Below are positions 31,641 through 43,678 of a stretch of DNA of 64,000 nucleotides, in pieces. The notes under the pieces were generated by a model. That model did not search any database, was not told the origin of the DNA, and was given only the letters and a program-made list of their open reading frames with translations. The translations under genes were made by a program, and so were the position numbers. Every line of letters starts with the position of its first letter. The stretch's first letter is position 1. The stretch is from Ceratopteris richardii (Eukaryota; Streptophyta; Polypodiopsida; Polypodiales; Pteridaceae): assembly GCA_020310875.1 (NCBI GenBank), contig CM035437.1:51544027-51608026 (forward strand), read 5' to 3'.

Positions 31641-32917
31641 AGGCTATGGGTTATACAACCCACAACCAAAGGATTCTTGTTGAGTAGAGAGGTAGTGTTT
31701 GATGAGAATAGTTCTTGGTATGAAGACTCATGCGGTAAGATTAAGTTACCTTATGTTCTTGAAGAAGATTTTCCAAAACTTGTTAAGGATAACCCTTCTA
31801 AAATTGAAGAATATGATACCTCAAAAGATGATGAAGCATCTCGAATTGAAAAACTCAAAATGTGGAAGTCTAAAGGTAAAGCTAAAATGCGGGAACTTGG
31901 ACAAGAGGCAGAATCATCACATCATGGCCTAAGAAGGTCCATGAGGGAGAAAAGAAAACCAGAGAGGTATGGGTTTGATACTTCTCTAGTTACTAAACAT
32001 TTAATCTATCTAGCATAGGACATAAATCAAGAGGAACCCTAACATTTGAGGAAGCAAGGAATAAATCAGAATGGAGGCATGCAATGGAAGAGGAAATTGA
32101 AGCTCTTGAGGAAAATAACACTTGGGAATTAGTTCTCAAGTCTTCATCAATGAAATTGATAGGCTCAAGATGGATTTACAAATTGAAGAAGAACTCAGAT
32201 GGCTCCGTTAACAGGTATAAGGCAAGGCTTGTGGCAAAAGGCTTTGCACAAACTCAAGGAAATGATTATGAGGAGACCTTCTCCCCTGTGGCAAAGATGC
32301 CTACAATTAGAGTCCTACTTAGTATTGCTTCTTCCAAGAATTGGAAGATACTTCAATTGGATGTAAAAAATGCATTTTTTAATGGATGGATAACAAAAGA
32401 AGTATATATGGCACAACCATCTAGTTTTGAAAATCAAGTACATCTTGATTATGTGTCTAAGCTTAATAAAGCTCTATATGGAATCAAATAAGCCCCAAGG
32501 GCTTGGAATCACAGGCTTGTTTCATTCTTACAAGATAAAGGATTTCAACTTAGCACGGCAGATCCATCGCTCTTCATCAAAAGGAGTAACTCTGAAGTCA
32601 TCTATTTTTGTGTGTACGTGGATGAAATTATACTTACAAGGAATGATGCACATGGAATAAAGAAGATCAAGGAGTAGATGAAAGAAGAGTTCAAGATAAG
32701 TGACTTTGGTTCACTTACATACTTCCTAGGATTAGAAGTAGTATACAGAGATCATGGTCTATTCCTTACTCAAAGGAAATACATTAAAGACTTGTTGACA
32801 AAGTTCAAGATGCAAGATTGTAGGATTGCAGGTACTCGAATGGAGGTTAATCATAATTTGAACTCACATGAAGGTGAACTCATAGAAGATATCACAGGTT
32901 ATCAAACTTGTGGGTAG
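31641..32917 (+). pseudogene. Copia B linker and reverse transcriptase
   Basis: A linker with acidic and Lys-rich text (31677-32018), then RT from about 32050: EEIEALEENNTWELVLKSSS, GSRWIYKLKKNSDGSVNRYK, RLVAKGFAQTQGNDYEETFS and LQLDVKNAFFNGWITKEVYM (first catalytic Asp kept). A stop follows ALYGIK (TAA near 32489). The YVDD box reads YVDE in CVYVDEIILTRND (second Asp changed to Glu), and another stop precedes MKEEFKISDFGSLTYFLGLE. Almost certainly inactive. Confidence 0.85.
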
Positions 32918-33538
32918 CTTGAAGTATGCCACATTGTCAAGAGTAGATATATGTTATATTGTGAGTGTGCTAAGTCAATTTATGCACACACCCACGAAAC
33001 CTCACATGGATGCTACCAAGAGGATGTTGAGATATCTCAAAGGGACCATGAATGAAGAGTTATACTACCCTTATGTATCTGATTGAAGTCTAAAGTTGTT
33101 CTTTGATGCAGATTGGGCTAGTTCCAAGGAAGACAGGACAAGCATCTCACGATATCTTACCTTTGCATGGTCAAAACTTGTCTCATGGTCATCTAATAAG
33201 CAACCTATAGTTTCTCTCTCTTCTACTAAAGATAAATACAAAGGTCTTGCTATAGCTACTCAAGAAGCAATGTTGGATTAGAAATTGGAACTCCAAGTAT
33301 TTTTGGTGACAACATGAGTTCCATTCACCTGGATTCCACTCCAATTCTCCATGCAAGCACTAAACATATTGAATTACACTATCATTATGTAAGGGAGAAA
33401 TTGATTAGAAAGGATATTCAACTATCCTATGTATCAATTCATCTACAAAGTGCAGATATACTTACAAATTCATTGGATGGAACAAAGATGAGCAAGTTCA
33501 AATTGATGATTGGTTTACAAGAAATCAAACAGGAATGA
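32918..33538 (+). pseudogene. Copia B RNase H
   Basis: After a frameshift at about 32917: MFFDADWASSKEDRTSISRY, LVSWSSNKQPIVSLSSTKDK (the usual Glu of SSTEAEY is Asp) and HASTKHIELHYHYVREKL, ending 33536. The frame is broken again near 33280. It lies just before the polypurine tract. Confidence 0.8.
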
Positions 33539-33764
33539 AGACCAAGCATGTTATGCTTTAGGGGGTAGCTGTTGGTGCAATTAAACCCAAACCACGTACT
33601 TGGTTAACCGGCTTATGCTTAACTTATTGGCATAACCTATTAAAGGCTTCATGTGATCAAACTCATGTAAAAATACTTCACATTTATCCTTGTAAAAGTG
33701 GATGACACCCACGAGGAGTTAGGAAGCTATAAATCACGTATCACTTGGTTGTTGAGCAATGCGA

Positions 33765-34570
33765 CCATAAGAGACATGTTCTTTCTTTCAGAAACTCCAT
33801 TCTGTTGAGGTATATATGGCACTCTACAATGATGTTTTGCCCTAGATTCAGCCAAAAATGCATTAAAATCAAAAGACATGTAATCCCCCCTCAATCAAAA
33901 TGGAGGGTGCTCATTCTACATGCTGACATATTTTCAGCCAAAACCAAAAACTATTTGAAGCACATAAACACCTTAGACTTTGCTTTCAATAGATACACCT
34001 ATGCATGCCTAGAAAAATCATCAATAAAAGTCATAAAGTAAAGGTAGTACCCAAAGGAAGGTTTCTGCATAGGACCATAGACATCACTATGAACAACATG
34101 TAATCTATAAGTAGCTCATACTAAACCATCTTTTGGGAAGGAAGAATGATGTAGTTTGCCATGAATACAACCTTCATAGACATGCCTCAAGTTTGGGCAG
34201 AGAGGACACCATTTTAGATCTATAGGCATAGCAAAGTAGCAAAATTCAGATGACCAAAGCATCCATGCCAAAGTTTTGCATCTGAGATAGCCTAAGAATC
34301 TTGAGCTGCACAAACTGTGGATGACATCCTACATGAAGCCACACGCTACTCTGATACCAATTGTTGGAGTTTGAGGTTTGCAAAAGCACACAAACATCAC
34401 AAGTAAGAAGAAGAACCTTTGAGCACAACACACACTGTTGAATGTATTCAAGAGTGAATATACAAAGATAAGTCACACATTACTAGGGTTATGGGCATAT
34501 ATACAAGCCAAGGGAAAAAAACCTTCTGTAAGAGGGGAAAAAGTGCCTCGACGACCATAAGTGTGTTCAC
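33765..34570 (-). mobile_element. Copia family A fragment: integrase piece, primer-binding site and truncated 5' LTR
   Basis: Minus strand. The LTR occupies 34362-34570 (TGTTGGAGTTTGAGGTTTGC, ending at GTGTGTTCAC without the last ~28 bases). The primer-binding site complement CTCTGATACCAAT abuts it at 34350-34362. Internal sequence jumps almost at once to the protease/integrase linker and integrase (GKLHHSSFPKDGLV near 34116-34160; WVYLLKAK-like near 33960-34020; the ERKNMSLM region near 33765-33830). gag and most of the protease are deleted, and RT/RNase H is lost at the left junction with copia B. Confidence 0.75.
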
Positions 34571-37237
34571 CTTTCTTCAAATCTTGTGAAGTACAAGTCA
34601 TCTATTTTGATGGAATCATTTGGAAATGATCTTCCAAAAGACTTGGTGACTCTTTATGCATATTTGGGAAGCTAAGGAAGTACATTAGTTATTCCTAAAG
34701 TTATGTTTGTTGGTGTAGAGCACGGTTTTTCAAACAACCTCTCATCTCTACATATATCCCATCACCTCTTCACAAAAGTTCTTGTTCTCTTGCATGACAG
34801 TCCCATGATAATAAAAATTTTGGTTTTCCATAATGAACATCTCACAAAACCTCTAGTGTTTGGCTGCAATTATATATACGATCACACAATGGACTTAAAC
34901 ATTAAGAAATAACTCCTTCAAGTTTTGATCAATAAGCAATGCCTTATGATTGAATTACATGGCCATGAGACTTCTTGTTCCAAGTCCACACACTCCTTAT
35001 GTTCTCCCACATCCAATGAGGTTACTTGTTCAATCCCCTCTCGACATGCCATACATGTATTGGAACCCCCTTCTTTTTCCAAGGAAAGTGATCCTAACAC
35101 TAAGGAACAATTTCAACCTCAACATCAACCACCAAGACACATGGAAAATCAAGAGATGAAGAAGTGCATGCAACATTAGAAATAGAACATGTGACTTAGC
35201 CAACATATGAGCTTGCTCGATAGTTACCTTGTGTTCATGCAAGAAAAGAATACAAGATTGCATAGATAAAACAACAAAAATCTAGAGGAAAACATGGAAC
35301 TTAATGTGGCCATGCCCATTAGCCCACCACGATTCCAAAGTAGTACCCCATGAACCTATCAAAATCATCTTGAAGGGTTATACGACCTTGTTGGAGGCAC
35401 ATGATAAGCTTACTGAGGATTTGGAAGAACTCAAGGAAACACAAAGAACAAAAGCATCATTAGGTCTCCCCTCCACATGCACATACCTGATACATCTTTT
35501 GAAGTCATCTTAGAATAAGAAAACCTCCATAAATAAGTACATGATATGATTGCACAACTCAAAGAATATGAGGTCGCAATGTGGATTTCTCCATAATGAC
35601 TAACATCCCTGCCAAATATCTAGAACCCAATGAATTTGGAATCATACCCCTTGAGCTTGTATATGAGGAAGAGTATGAGCCCTAACTTGCAATTTGTGGA
35701 CCGTTCATAGAGGAGGGATAAGATGTATTTGAGTTATAACATGCAACAATATGGTTGAAGTAGATTAAAGAAATAGGATAAGCTCATTCAGCTCATGTGG
35801 AAGTGTAATAAATGGCTTTGACACTATTTGAAGAATCTATTTTGAAATCAAATTATTTCCAATGATCGATGCCCAAAAGGCCAATTATTACAGATGAGCT
35901 TCAAAACTATCCTTATTTTATATTGTTGGAAGATTATACTATAGAACTAGAGAAGCTAGTAGGAAAACCATTGACACTTGAAACACAGTTTGAACCCGAC
36001 ATGTACCTAAGGCCACCCCTATGAGAAAATATTAAAAAAAACTTGTGTGTCTAGATTCTACAAGAATATCGAGAAGTGATAACCTAGAGTAAAGATCCCT
36101 TGCACATCTTCTACATTTCTTGTTATGGCCCAATTTGACATCAAAGGAATTGGAAATCATTCGTGATCAAGGTAAAGAAAATCCCAACTATAGAAACTAA
36201 TTTAATTATCCATATCTGGTGCCACCATAAAGGGCCACCAATAGTCACATATAGGACTGCAACTGTCTAACTAAAATGATTGTGAAAACTTTTGACATGA
36301 TGTTGATTGTTTGTAAAGTGTTAAAGAAGTTCAAGACCCTACATATCATGTGTCGGGATTCAGAAACTTGAAATTTAGATCTTGTACATGACATGATTAC
36401 CACAACATCCATCAAAGTCTGCTAATCTTGGCATTGTAGGATCAAATATCTCCGTGTGTGCTATAAACAAAGGTTCCAAGACATTTTCATAACAGGTTTT
36501 TGGGAATATCACTCAGATGTATTATCTCAAAGCCCACAAACTTATTATAGTTTTTTACTTATTAAGCCATTTAGTATCTAGAACACTATCATATGTGTTA
36601 GCCAAAAACTCCACGTGCCATTTATTGGCTTAAACTTCAAGCTGACCTTGCACAAGATCTAAAAAATAGCAAAACAACCTTTGGTCATTGACATTGTTCA
36701 GAACTACATTGATCACTCCTAGGAACAAGGGCTTGTTAGGGATGACAAACTAAGGGAGGGGAGTGTTGGACAACAACAAGGCAGAATGATAAGCAGCACA
36801 TGTGGAATTCATAAGTCAAGTAGACATAAAAGATGAGGGTGCATGTAAAGGGAAATTACAAAGTTGAAGTCAGATAAAGCATACATGCTTCTTCAAAACA
36901 ATGTTTTTCATCACTAAAAATATTGTAAAAGTCCCTTCATTTTGTTGAAGCCTAGACATCCTCAATTTTCACATTTTTGGAGCTCCTTTGAGCCTCAAAA
37001 TTAGATAGAGAACATATTTTCAACTATGTCATGCATTTGGTGTGAAACTAGCCAAAAATAGCTCAAAAACTATAAAAAGAGCTTGAAGGTTCATTTTGAG
37101 AGTCAAGCTTCTATGGGAAAGTTAGAGAAATAGAGCTTCTCAAAGATTTTAATCTTGTTGCTAAATAGAAGCTCCCATTGTTTCACTCCACCTCCTCTTC
37201 TTTGTATGCATGTCTATATGTTTGTGTGTGCTTTTAT
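34571..37237 (+). pseudogene. Second gypsy copy, 3' part: post-integrase protease-like domain, post-pol remnants, polypurine tract, 3' LTR start
   Basis: The region 34690-34920 parallels the post-integrase protease-like domain of G1: FVGVEHG corresponds to VVLEHG, and HLTKPLVFGCNYIYDHTMDL corresponds to LIEPLILGQDWLYDH plus DLNL. The DSGA motif itself is not preserved. Between 35000 and 36600 only scattered remnants exist (for example YTTLLEAHDKLTEDLEELKE near 35378). The C-terminal post-pol blocks TGFWEYHSDV and IVQNYIDHS are recognisable, followed by a polypurine tract (about 36752-36763) and the 3' LTR from 36764. At 37237 copia C interrupts the LTR. The post-pol region is about 3.3 kb shorter than in G1. 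It may be the 3' half of the same element whose 5' half is at 14705-17947. Confidence 0.65.
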
Positions 37238-38252
37238 TGATGGAGAGTGTTAATCTCCAAAAGAAAAATTTATCGTTGATTTTAGACCATCTCTATATCA
37301 AGAAAAACTCATAAGCTCAACCAATTTTGGAAATATATTGCCAAATTATCAACATTTGAACTAAATGCAAACTAAAAAAAGTCTGCTACCCTTAACCCAC
37401 TCATTTACAGACTAAGTGTGTAAAGTTTTCAATGAAACTTTGTATGACGTGTCGACTAAAGATTGGGCACATTATCAAAGTTAAAAATTCTCAAAAAGAT
37501 TGATAAATCTTGAGATTTCCTCCAAACAATGTACCTAAGTTTGAAATTGTTCTTCTGTGTAGTCAACTTTGACACCTGCAACTTCTAATGCATGATTCTC
37601 CTCAAGTAGAACCCGTTTATTCAAATGCTTTAAGCCACAAGTAGCTTACCTTTGAACTTAAAAAAGAATGAGTGCTTAGTTGCTCAAAACTTTACATTGT
37701 GGAGGGAGATCTAATCAAAACATTATCATCAAATTTGCACCAACACCTATCTTCACTTCTTCACATATAGATATGTAAATGTTCCTACTTAAAATTCTCT
37801 CAGCCTGATTACAATTAAAATCCAAAAACTTTTACAGAGGTCACTCATCTATAGAATTAGTCTTGTACAAAAGCATTCATCAAGAAGATAAACATAGAAG
37901 GAGCAGTAAGCAAAAGATTGAGGTGCAACTTTCTTCTATTCAGGAAAAATTACATCTGAATGATACATCAAGTTCTTCTCACTTTCTAAAGTCTCTAATG
38001 ACATCTAAAACTTGTCACTTATCATCCCATCATACTCGTAGTACATCTATATCAAGTATATATAGATGGTTACATCCTGACTCATCAAAGATACAAAGCG
38101 TTTATGAGCTAATTACAAAAGTAGTATACATGTATATACAAGTCTTCTTCTTCTGACCATGCACTAAACTTCTTCGTATGTTGATCTTTGCTTCATTCTT
38201 TGACTTCAAATCTTTTTCCAAATCATCAATTGTTGATTTTCGTGCACCAACA
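37238..38252 (-). repeat. 3' LTR of copia C
   Basis: Matches 42544-43553 with many scattered differences and small indels, so the insertion is not recent. TG/CA ends; polypurine tract complement at its right edge. Confidence 0.92.
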
Positions 38253-38319
38253 ACTCCCCCCCAATCATCAATTGTGAATTCCTCCATCTTCTTTATACGT
38301 GCCATGTCTTTGAACCTCT

Positions 38320-39787
38320 CTAACTTAGGTCCATCCTGGTTAACATATCTACAATCTGATCTTTTGTAGGAGTATATATGACTTCAATTTCTTTATCAAT
38401 CACCTTCTCTCTCAAGAAATGATATTGGATCTCAATATCTTTAGTCGTGGCATGAAAAATAGGGTTAGCAGCTAGATACAATGAATTCATATTATCTCCA
38501 TGAATAGTGGGTTTACTCTGAATGATGTCAAAACTCTTCATGAGAGTCTTCAACCATATAACCTCCTTTGTAGCTTCAACCATACCTTTATACTCTGTTT
38601 CTGTGGATGACAAAGCAACTATATGTTGCTTCTTAGAACACCAAGAGATTAACTTATCTCCCACATAACATACATACCCATAGGTTGATCTCCTATCATC
38701 AGGGTTACTTGCCCAATCTGTATCACTATATATCTTTATGTTTGTATCTGATGTGAATCCATAATACAAACCTTCTTTGAGTGTACCCTTAATGTATCTT
38801 AGCACCCTTTGTCTTGCAATCCAATGTTCTTTCCTAGGACAATGCATGAATTGAGATAACACTCCAACTGCATATGACAAATCAGGCCTAGTTAATGTAG
38901 CATAGATTAGACTACCAACCAGACTCTGATATAGCTTCATATCCTTGAAATCTTCTCCTGCATATCTGGTTAATTTATGATTCACCTCCATTGGAGTAGG
39001 TGCTATCTTCCATTTTAAACTTGATTAGCAAGTTCTTCAAATACCTTTGTTGAGTCACATACACTCTGTGTTGAGCATATGAAATCTCCATTCCCAAGAA
39101 ATATGACAAGTCTCCTAAGTCACTGATCTTGAACTCTTTATCCATCTGCTTCTTAAGAATTTGTATGCCCTTCTCATCTGTACCTCTAAGAATAATGTCA
39201 TAAACATGTATGCACATGTAAATGAACCCATCATCACTTGCTTTAACAAGCAAGCTACTATCTGCTTTAGACACTTGAAAACCAAGCTCCTTTAAGAGCT
39301 TCACAAGTCTATAATTCCATGCCCTTGGGGTTTTCTTCAAACCATACAAAGCTCTCTTGAGCTTACGTGCATACTCTGGATACCTTTTATCCTTGAAACC
39401 TTTTGGTTGCTCCATGAAAACATCATTTGAAATATAACCATTTAGAAAAGCATTGTTCACATCTAATTGACATAAATTCCAACCTTTACATGCAACAATA
39501 GCTATGAGAGTCCTTATAGTTTTCATCTTTGCCACAGGACTATAATTCTCATCATAATCTATACCATATATCTGAGCATACCCTTTCACAACAAGTCTAG
39601 CTTTATATCTAGACACACTTCCATCTGCATACCTCTTTGTCTTGTAGACCCATTTGCATCCAATGATCTTCTGATTATTTGGTTTAGGAACCAAATCCCA
39701 TGTTTCGTTTTCCATCAATGCATCATACTCATCCTGCATAGCTTTCTCCTCTTCATATGTAGAAGGGTCTTCCTCTGCTTTCACCAT
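38320..39787 (-). pseudogene. Copia C reverse transcriptase and RNase H
   Basis: Minus strand, RT first (39787-38975): GCKWVYKTKRYADGSVSRYK, RLVVKGYAQIYGIDYDENYS, LCQLDVNNAFLNGYISNDVF (first catalytic Asp kept) and YARKLKRALYGLKKTPRAWN. At the YVDD box it reads CIHVYDIILRG, so the first Asp is lost. After a small frame change, RNase H (38991-38320) reads VGSLIYATLTRPDLSYAVGV, SDTDWASNPDDRRSTYGYVC, SWCSKKQHIVALSSTETEYK and IEIQYHFLREKVIDKEIEVI. Long open stretches but a dead RT active site. Confidence 0.9.
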
Positions 39788-40060
39788 ATAAGAATAATTT
39801 CTAGTGGTAAAAAATGAAGTATCATAGCTATACCTTGTAGGTTGTCATTTGTGCCTTGATGATCTTTTGAGTTCTCCACTTCTTGAAGTTTCTAGTTCAT
39901 CAGATTCTGGATCAAACCTTGGCATTTCTTCAACTTCAACTAGTGCTTCATTGTTCTCTTCTTCATCAAATATTTGAACCTTTGATTTACCTTTCTTCTA
40001 GTTCAATGTTTCTTCATCACCTACATACCAAGTACCTTGCTCATCAAATGTAACATCCTT

Positions 40061-41134
40061 TCACATAAGGAATTGCTTTGTGGATGGACTCCACAATCTA
40101 TAACCCATCTGCTTATCATCATAACCAGTGAACACATACTTTTCAGCTTTAGGTTCCAATTTATGTCTCAACTGAGATGGCACATATGCATATGCTAAAC
40201 ATCCAAACGCTTTGCAACGATCTAAGGTAGGTCTCTTACCCCACCATGCTTCATATGGTGTCATACCCTGCAAAGCTTTACATCGTAGCCTATTACCAAG
40301 TATGTGGCTATATTTACAGCCTAAGCCCACAAATAATTAGGACAATTTTTCTCCTTCATCATTGACCTTGCAAACTCAACAAGAGTTCTATTTCTCCTTT
40401 CTGCTACACCATTTTGTTGAGGAGAGTACCTGCAAGTAACTTCTCTCTTTATACCTGCATTCCACAAATAATCACTGAGTTCATTTGAAAAATACTCTCC
40501 CCCTCCATCTGACCTCAATCTCTTCAACTTTTGTCCTATAACTCTTTCTGCATACACATGGTAATGTTTAAATGTATTAAACACCTCTGATTTATCTTTA
40601 ATCACATATATGGTGATCCACTTGGTAGCAACATCAACATAAATCACATAATATCCTGAACCATTAATACTAAAGTCCTTTGATGGTCCCACACATCTGT
40701 ATGTACCAATTCAAGCTTCTCTGAATACATGAAACCATGCTTATTATATCATTGCGAACCTTACCTAATTGACATGCTTCAAATTTTTATGTCATGTGTT
40801 GACCTGCAACATTAGGTAATCCAGGCACTAAACCATTATTGATCATATCCTTAATACCCCTTTCATTGAAATGTCCAAGTCTTTTATGCCAAAGATCTAA
40901 CTCATAGATCTTATGTCCTCCATAAGTGAACAAGGCATGACCAACATTGCCTTGAATTTTCAATGTGAATAGCCTTCCTTCTTTCTTTCTTGAAACAATT
41001 TGTTTATACCCATTGCTAGGGTCTTCCACAAAAACTCCATCATTAGTGAACCTTAGTTCATAACCTTTCTCTACAATTTGCCATACACTTATCAAATTCT
41101 TTGGAATTGTAGGAACATACAAAACCTTACTCAA
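40061..41134 (-). pseudogene. Copia C integrase
   Basis: Minus strand: LWHKRLGHFNERGIKDMINN (zinc-binding GAG-pre-integrase, 41134-40787), a frameshift, then FSINGSGYYVIYVDVATKWI, LRSDGGGEYFSNELSDYLWN (second Asp), SPQQNGVAERRNRTLVEFAR (Glu), and after another break GMTPYEAWWGKRPTLDRCKA and KYVFTGYDDKQMGYRLW. HTDVW with the first Asp lies in the broken segment near 40690-40710. At least two frameshifts. Confidence 0.88.
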
Positions 41135-41350
41135 AAGAGTGCTTCCATCCTTGTCCTTTACTCATCGAATGGATTTCACATTGTGCTTTGTATTATCACC
41201 TATTTGAACTACATTATTACTCACCTTATTCTCCAAATTATTCATCAAAGCTATATTGCCACTCAGGTGATTGCTACACCCTGAGACAATGTAGAAGACT
41301 CTTTGATCTTCACTTTGTCTTTCACAAGTTGCATTCATAATTTAAGGTTG
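41135..41350 (-). pseudogene. Copia C protease remnant
   Basis: Between the zinc knuckle and the integrase the minus strand gives FYIVSGCSNHLSGNIALMNN-like text near 41230-41310. The copia protease motif DSGCSNH thus appears as VSGCSNH (Asp lost), in a frame interrupted near 41160. LISVWQIVEKGYELRF follows in the next frame. Confidence 0.6.
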
Positions 41351-42277
41351 AATCCTCCTTCAGATCTGAAGCATAGTTGTAGTAGCTATTATTGTAAGAT
41401 TGACTTTGAAAGCTTCTACCTGCATTTCTTCCAATGTAACCTCTACCTCTGAAATTACCTCTCTGATTTCTATTACCTCTTCCTCTTGAATTAAAGTTTT
41501 GATTGTATCCTCCACCATTCTGATTATTATGCCAACATTCATGAGTTAAATGATTAGTCTTACCACAAATCCAACAAGCTTTGACACTATCTTTATTACT
41601 TCTGCCTCCTCCTCTTCCTTTGCCACCTCCTCTTCCTCTTAGGAAGTTAGCTTGGCTAGTAGTGGCTTCATCTTCATTCAATTGTTGCTTGCCTTTGTTA
41701 AGCTTCTTCCTGTCCTTTGAATACATTGCTTGACCTGTACTTTTATCAATGTCACCTTTGACATCCTACTCAAAGGCTAGCATGTGTCCTAGCAATTGAT
41801 TCAAGTCAAGAGTGAAATGATCCAGTGACAATTCAGTGACAATTCTCCTCTCAAACCTATGAGAATTTGTCTTACCAATTTGTCCTCTTTAATATCTTCA
41901 TCAAATGCTCCTAATGCATTTGCAATGTCCTTCATCCTTGGTGCATAATCAGAAATAGATTGAGAAGCCTTCTTCTTGAATGTGGTGAACTCTACCCATA
42001 AAAATGCCTTCCTTGACTTTGTAGTGTTTTGGAAATGCTCCTCCAAAGCATTCCATATGTCACTTGCACTTTCAAGTCCTCTAATGTGAGGTAGCAAGTA
42101 ATCATTGACTCCCATGTAGATAATGCTCCTTGCTTGAGCATCCTTCTTCATCCATGTCTTCAAATCTGAGAGCTCTTCCCTAGTTGGAACACTAGGATCC
42201 CTAAATTCTAGTTTCTCTTCTTCACCTGTGACGTATCCTATCAAATATTTGCTCATAAGATGAGCTTCCATCCTCAT
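41322..42277 (-). pseudogene. Copia C gag, frameshifted by an 11-base tandem duplication
   Basis: Minus strand: RMEAHLMSKYLIGYVTGEEE starts the recognisable part (the true start is upstream, near 42330), then SDIWNALEEHFQNTTKSRKA and FTTFKKKASQSISDYAPRMK, a typical copia gag. The 11 bases CAGTGACAATT are present twice in tandem at 41823-41844, which shifts the frame; a TAG follows near 41767-41769. Reading resumes with an Arg/Gly-rich linker (RGRGGGKGRGGGRSNKD) and the zinc knuckle CWICGKTNHLTHEC, ending at 41322. Confidence 0.88.
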
Positions 42278-42543
42278 TGACCAAGCAGGATAGTTTTCTC
42301 TATCTGAAGAGAATCTCCCATCCTTTCTTCACCTATGCAATAAATTCTTCAAGCTTCGTAAATAATGAATGTACCTCTACTTCGAATGTAGTTTCTTTTG
42401 ATCTTCTTGATAGCTTCACGCCTCCTTCTCTAGCTTTCACTTCAAACTTTCACCTTTTGAATCTTCAAAGATTGATTTCTCTATAACTGCAACAGTCGGG
42501 GTCCTACCTTCTTCAATTTTGATGATTCCTGCTCTGATACCAT

Positions 42544-43553
42544 TGATGGAGAGTGTTAATCTCCAAAAGAACAAGTTATCGTTGATGTTAGAGCACCTCT
42601 ATATCAAGAACAATTCATAACCTCAACCAATTTGGGAAATCTACTGCCAAATTATCAATATTTCAACTAACTATGAAGAAATTGAATACTCAAAAAAGTC
42701 TGCTACACTTAATCCACTCATTTACTCACTAAATGTGCAAAGTTTTCAATGAAACTTTGTATGAAATTTTGCTTAAATAATATGCACCTTCTCCAAGTTA
42801 AAAATTCTCAAAAGGATTGGTAAATCTTGAGATGTCCTCCAAACAATGTACCTATGTCCGAAATTGTTCTTCTGTGTAGTCGACTTTGACACATGCAACT
42901 TCTAATGCATGGTTCTCCCAAACTAGACCCCCTTCATTCAAATGCTTTTAGCCACAAGTAGCTTACCTTTTCTTACTTGCTCAAAACTTTACACTATGGA
43001 GGAAGAGCTGATCAAAACATTATCATCAAATTTGCACCAGCACTTGTCTTCACTTCTTCACATACAAACATGTAAATGTTCCTACTTAAAACTCTCTCAG
43101 CTTGGTTACAATTAAACTCTCAAAACTTGTACAGAGATCACCCATCTATAGAATTAGACTTGTAAAAAAACATTCATCAAGAAGATAAACACATAAGGAG
43201 CACTAAGCAAAACATTGAGGTGCAACTTTCTTCTATTCAGGCAAAATTACATCTGAGTGATACATCAAGTTCTTCTCACTTTCTAAAGTCTCTAATGACA
43301 TCTAAAACTTGTCACTTATCATCCCCTCATACTCATAGTACATCTATATCAAGTATATACAGATGTTTACATCCCGACTCATCAAAGATACACAACTTTT
43401 ATGAGCTAATTACAAAAGTACTATACACGTTTATACAAGTCTTCTTCTTCTGACCATGCACTAAACTTCAAGCTTCATATCTTGATCTTTGCTTGATTCT
43501 TTGAATTCAAATCTTTGTCCAAATCATCAATTGTTGATTTTCCTACACCAACA
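42544..43553 (-). repeat. 5' LTR of copia C
   Basis: Partner of 37238-38252. The primer-binding site complement lies immediately to its left, confirming minus orientation. Followed on the right by target-site duplication TTTAT and the resumed gypsy LTR. Confidence 0.92.
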
Positions 43554-43558
43554 TTTAT

Positions 43559-43678
43559 TGCTTCTCACCTTCATATTTGTGTACATCATTGCTCACAATC
43601 CTCATATCATCCTCATGCCTCGATGGATTGAGGTGAATCTTCTTCAACATTAGTACTCACCATTGTTCTATGAGAAAA
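43559..43678 (+). repeat. Remainder of the second gypsy copy's 3' LTR
   Basis: Continues the LTR sequence broken at 37237 (TGCTTCTCACCTTCATATTT, GAGGTGAATCTTCTTCAACA, CCATTGTTCTATGAG), parallel to 7235-7360 in G1 and 14840-14990 in G2. Confidence 0.7.

Larger units (their letters stand above)
28305..33761 (+). mobile_element. Copia B element, plus strand, 3' LTR truncated
   Basis: 5' LTR 28305-29360 (1056 bases, TGTTGGTGCAATTG to CCATCCTCACA), initiator-Met primer-binding site TGGTATCAGAGC at 29362, gag, protease, integrase, RT and RNase H in copia order. The polypurine tract AGGGGGTAGC is at about 33560-33569. The 3' LTR starts at 33570 and stops matching after 33761, keeping only 192 bases. 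The right flank is a family A integrase fragment, so a deletion joined the two. Confidence 0.9.
37238..43553 (-). mobile_element. Copia C element, complete with both LTRs, minus strand
   Basis: LTRs 37238-38252 and 42544-43553 (about 1.0 kb each, TGATGGAGAGTG to CACCAACA), target-site duplication TTTAT at 37233-37237 and 43554-43558. Primer-binding site complement GCTCTGATACCA (42532-42543) and polypurine tract complement ACTCCCCCCC (38253-38262). Total 6316 bases. gag-protease-integrase-RT-RNase H can be followed on the minus strand with a few breaks. It is inserted in the 3' LTR of the second gypsy copy, whose sequence continues across the insertion. Confidence 0.95.

Noticed and set aside
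37863..38156. A 97-codon frame on the plus strand (and its relative at 43220-43453)
   Set aside because: Both lie inside the copia C LTRs and simply repeat because the LTRs repeat.
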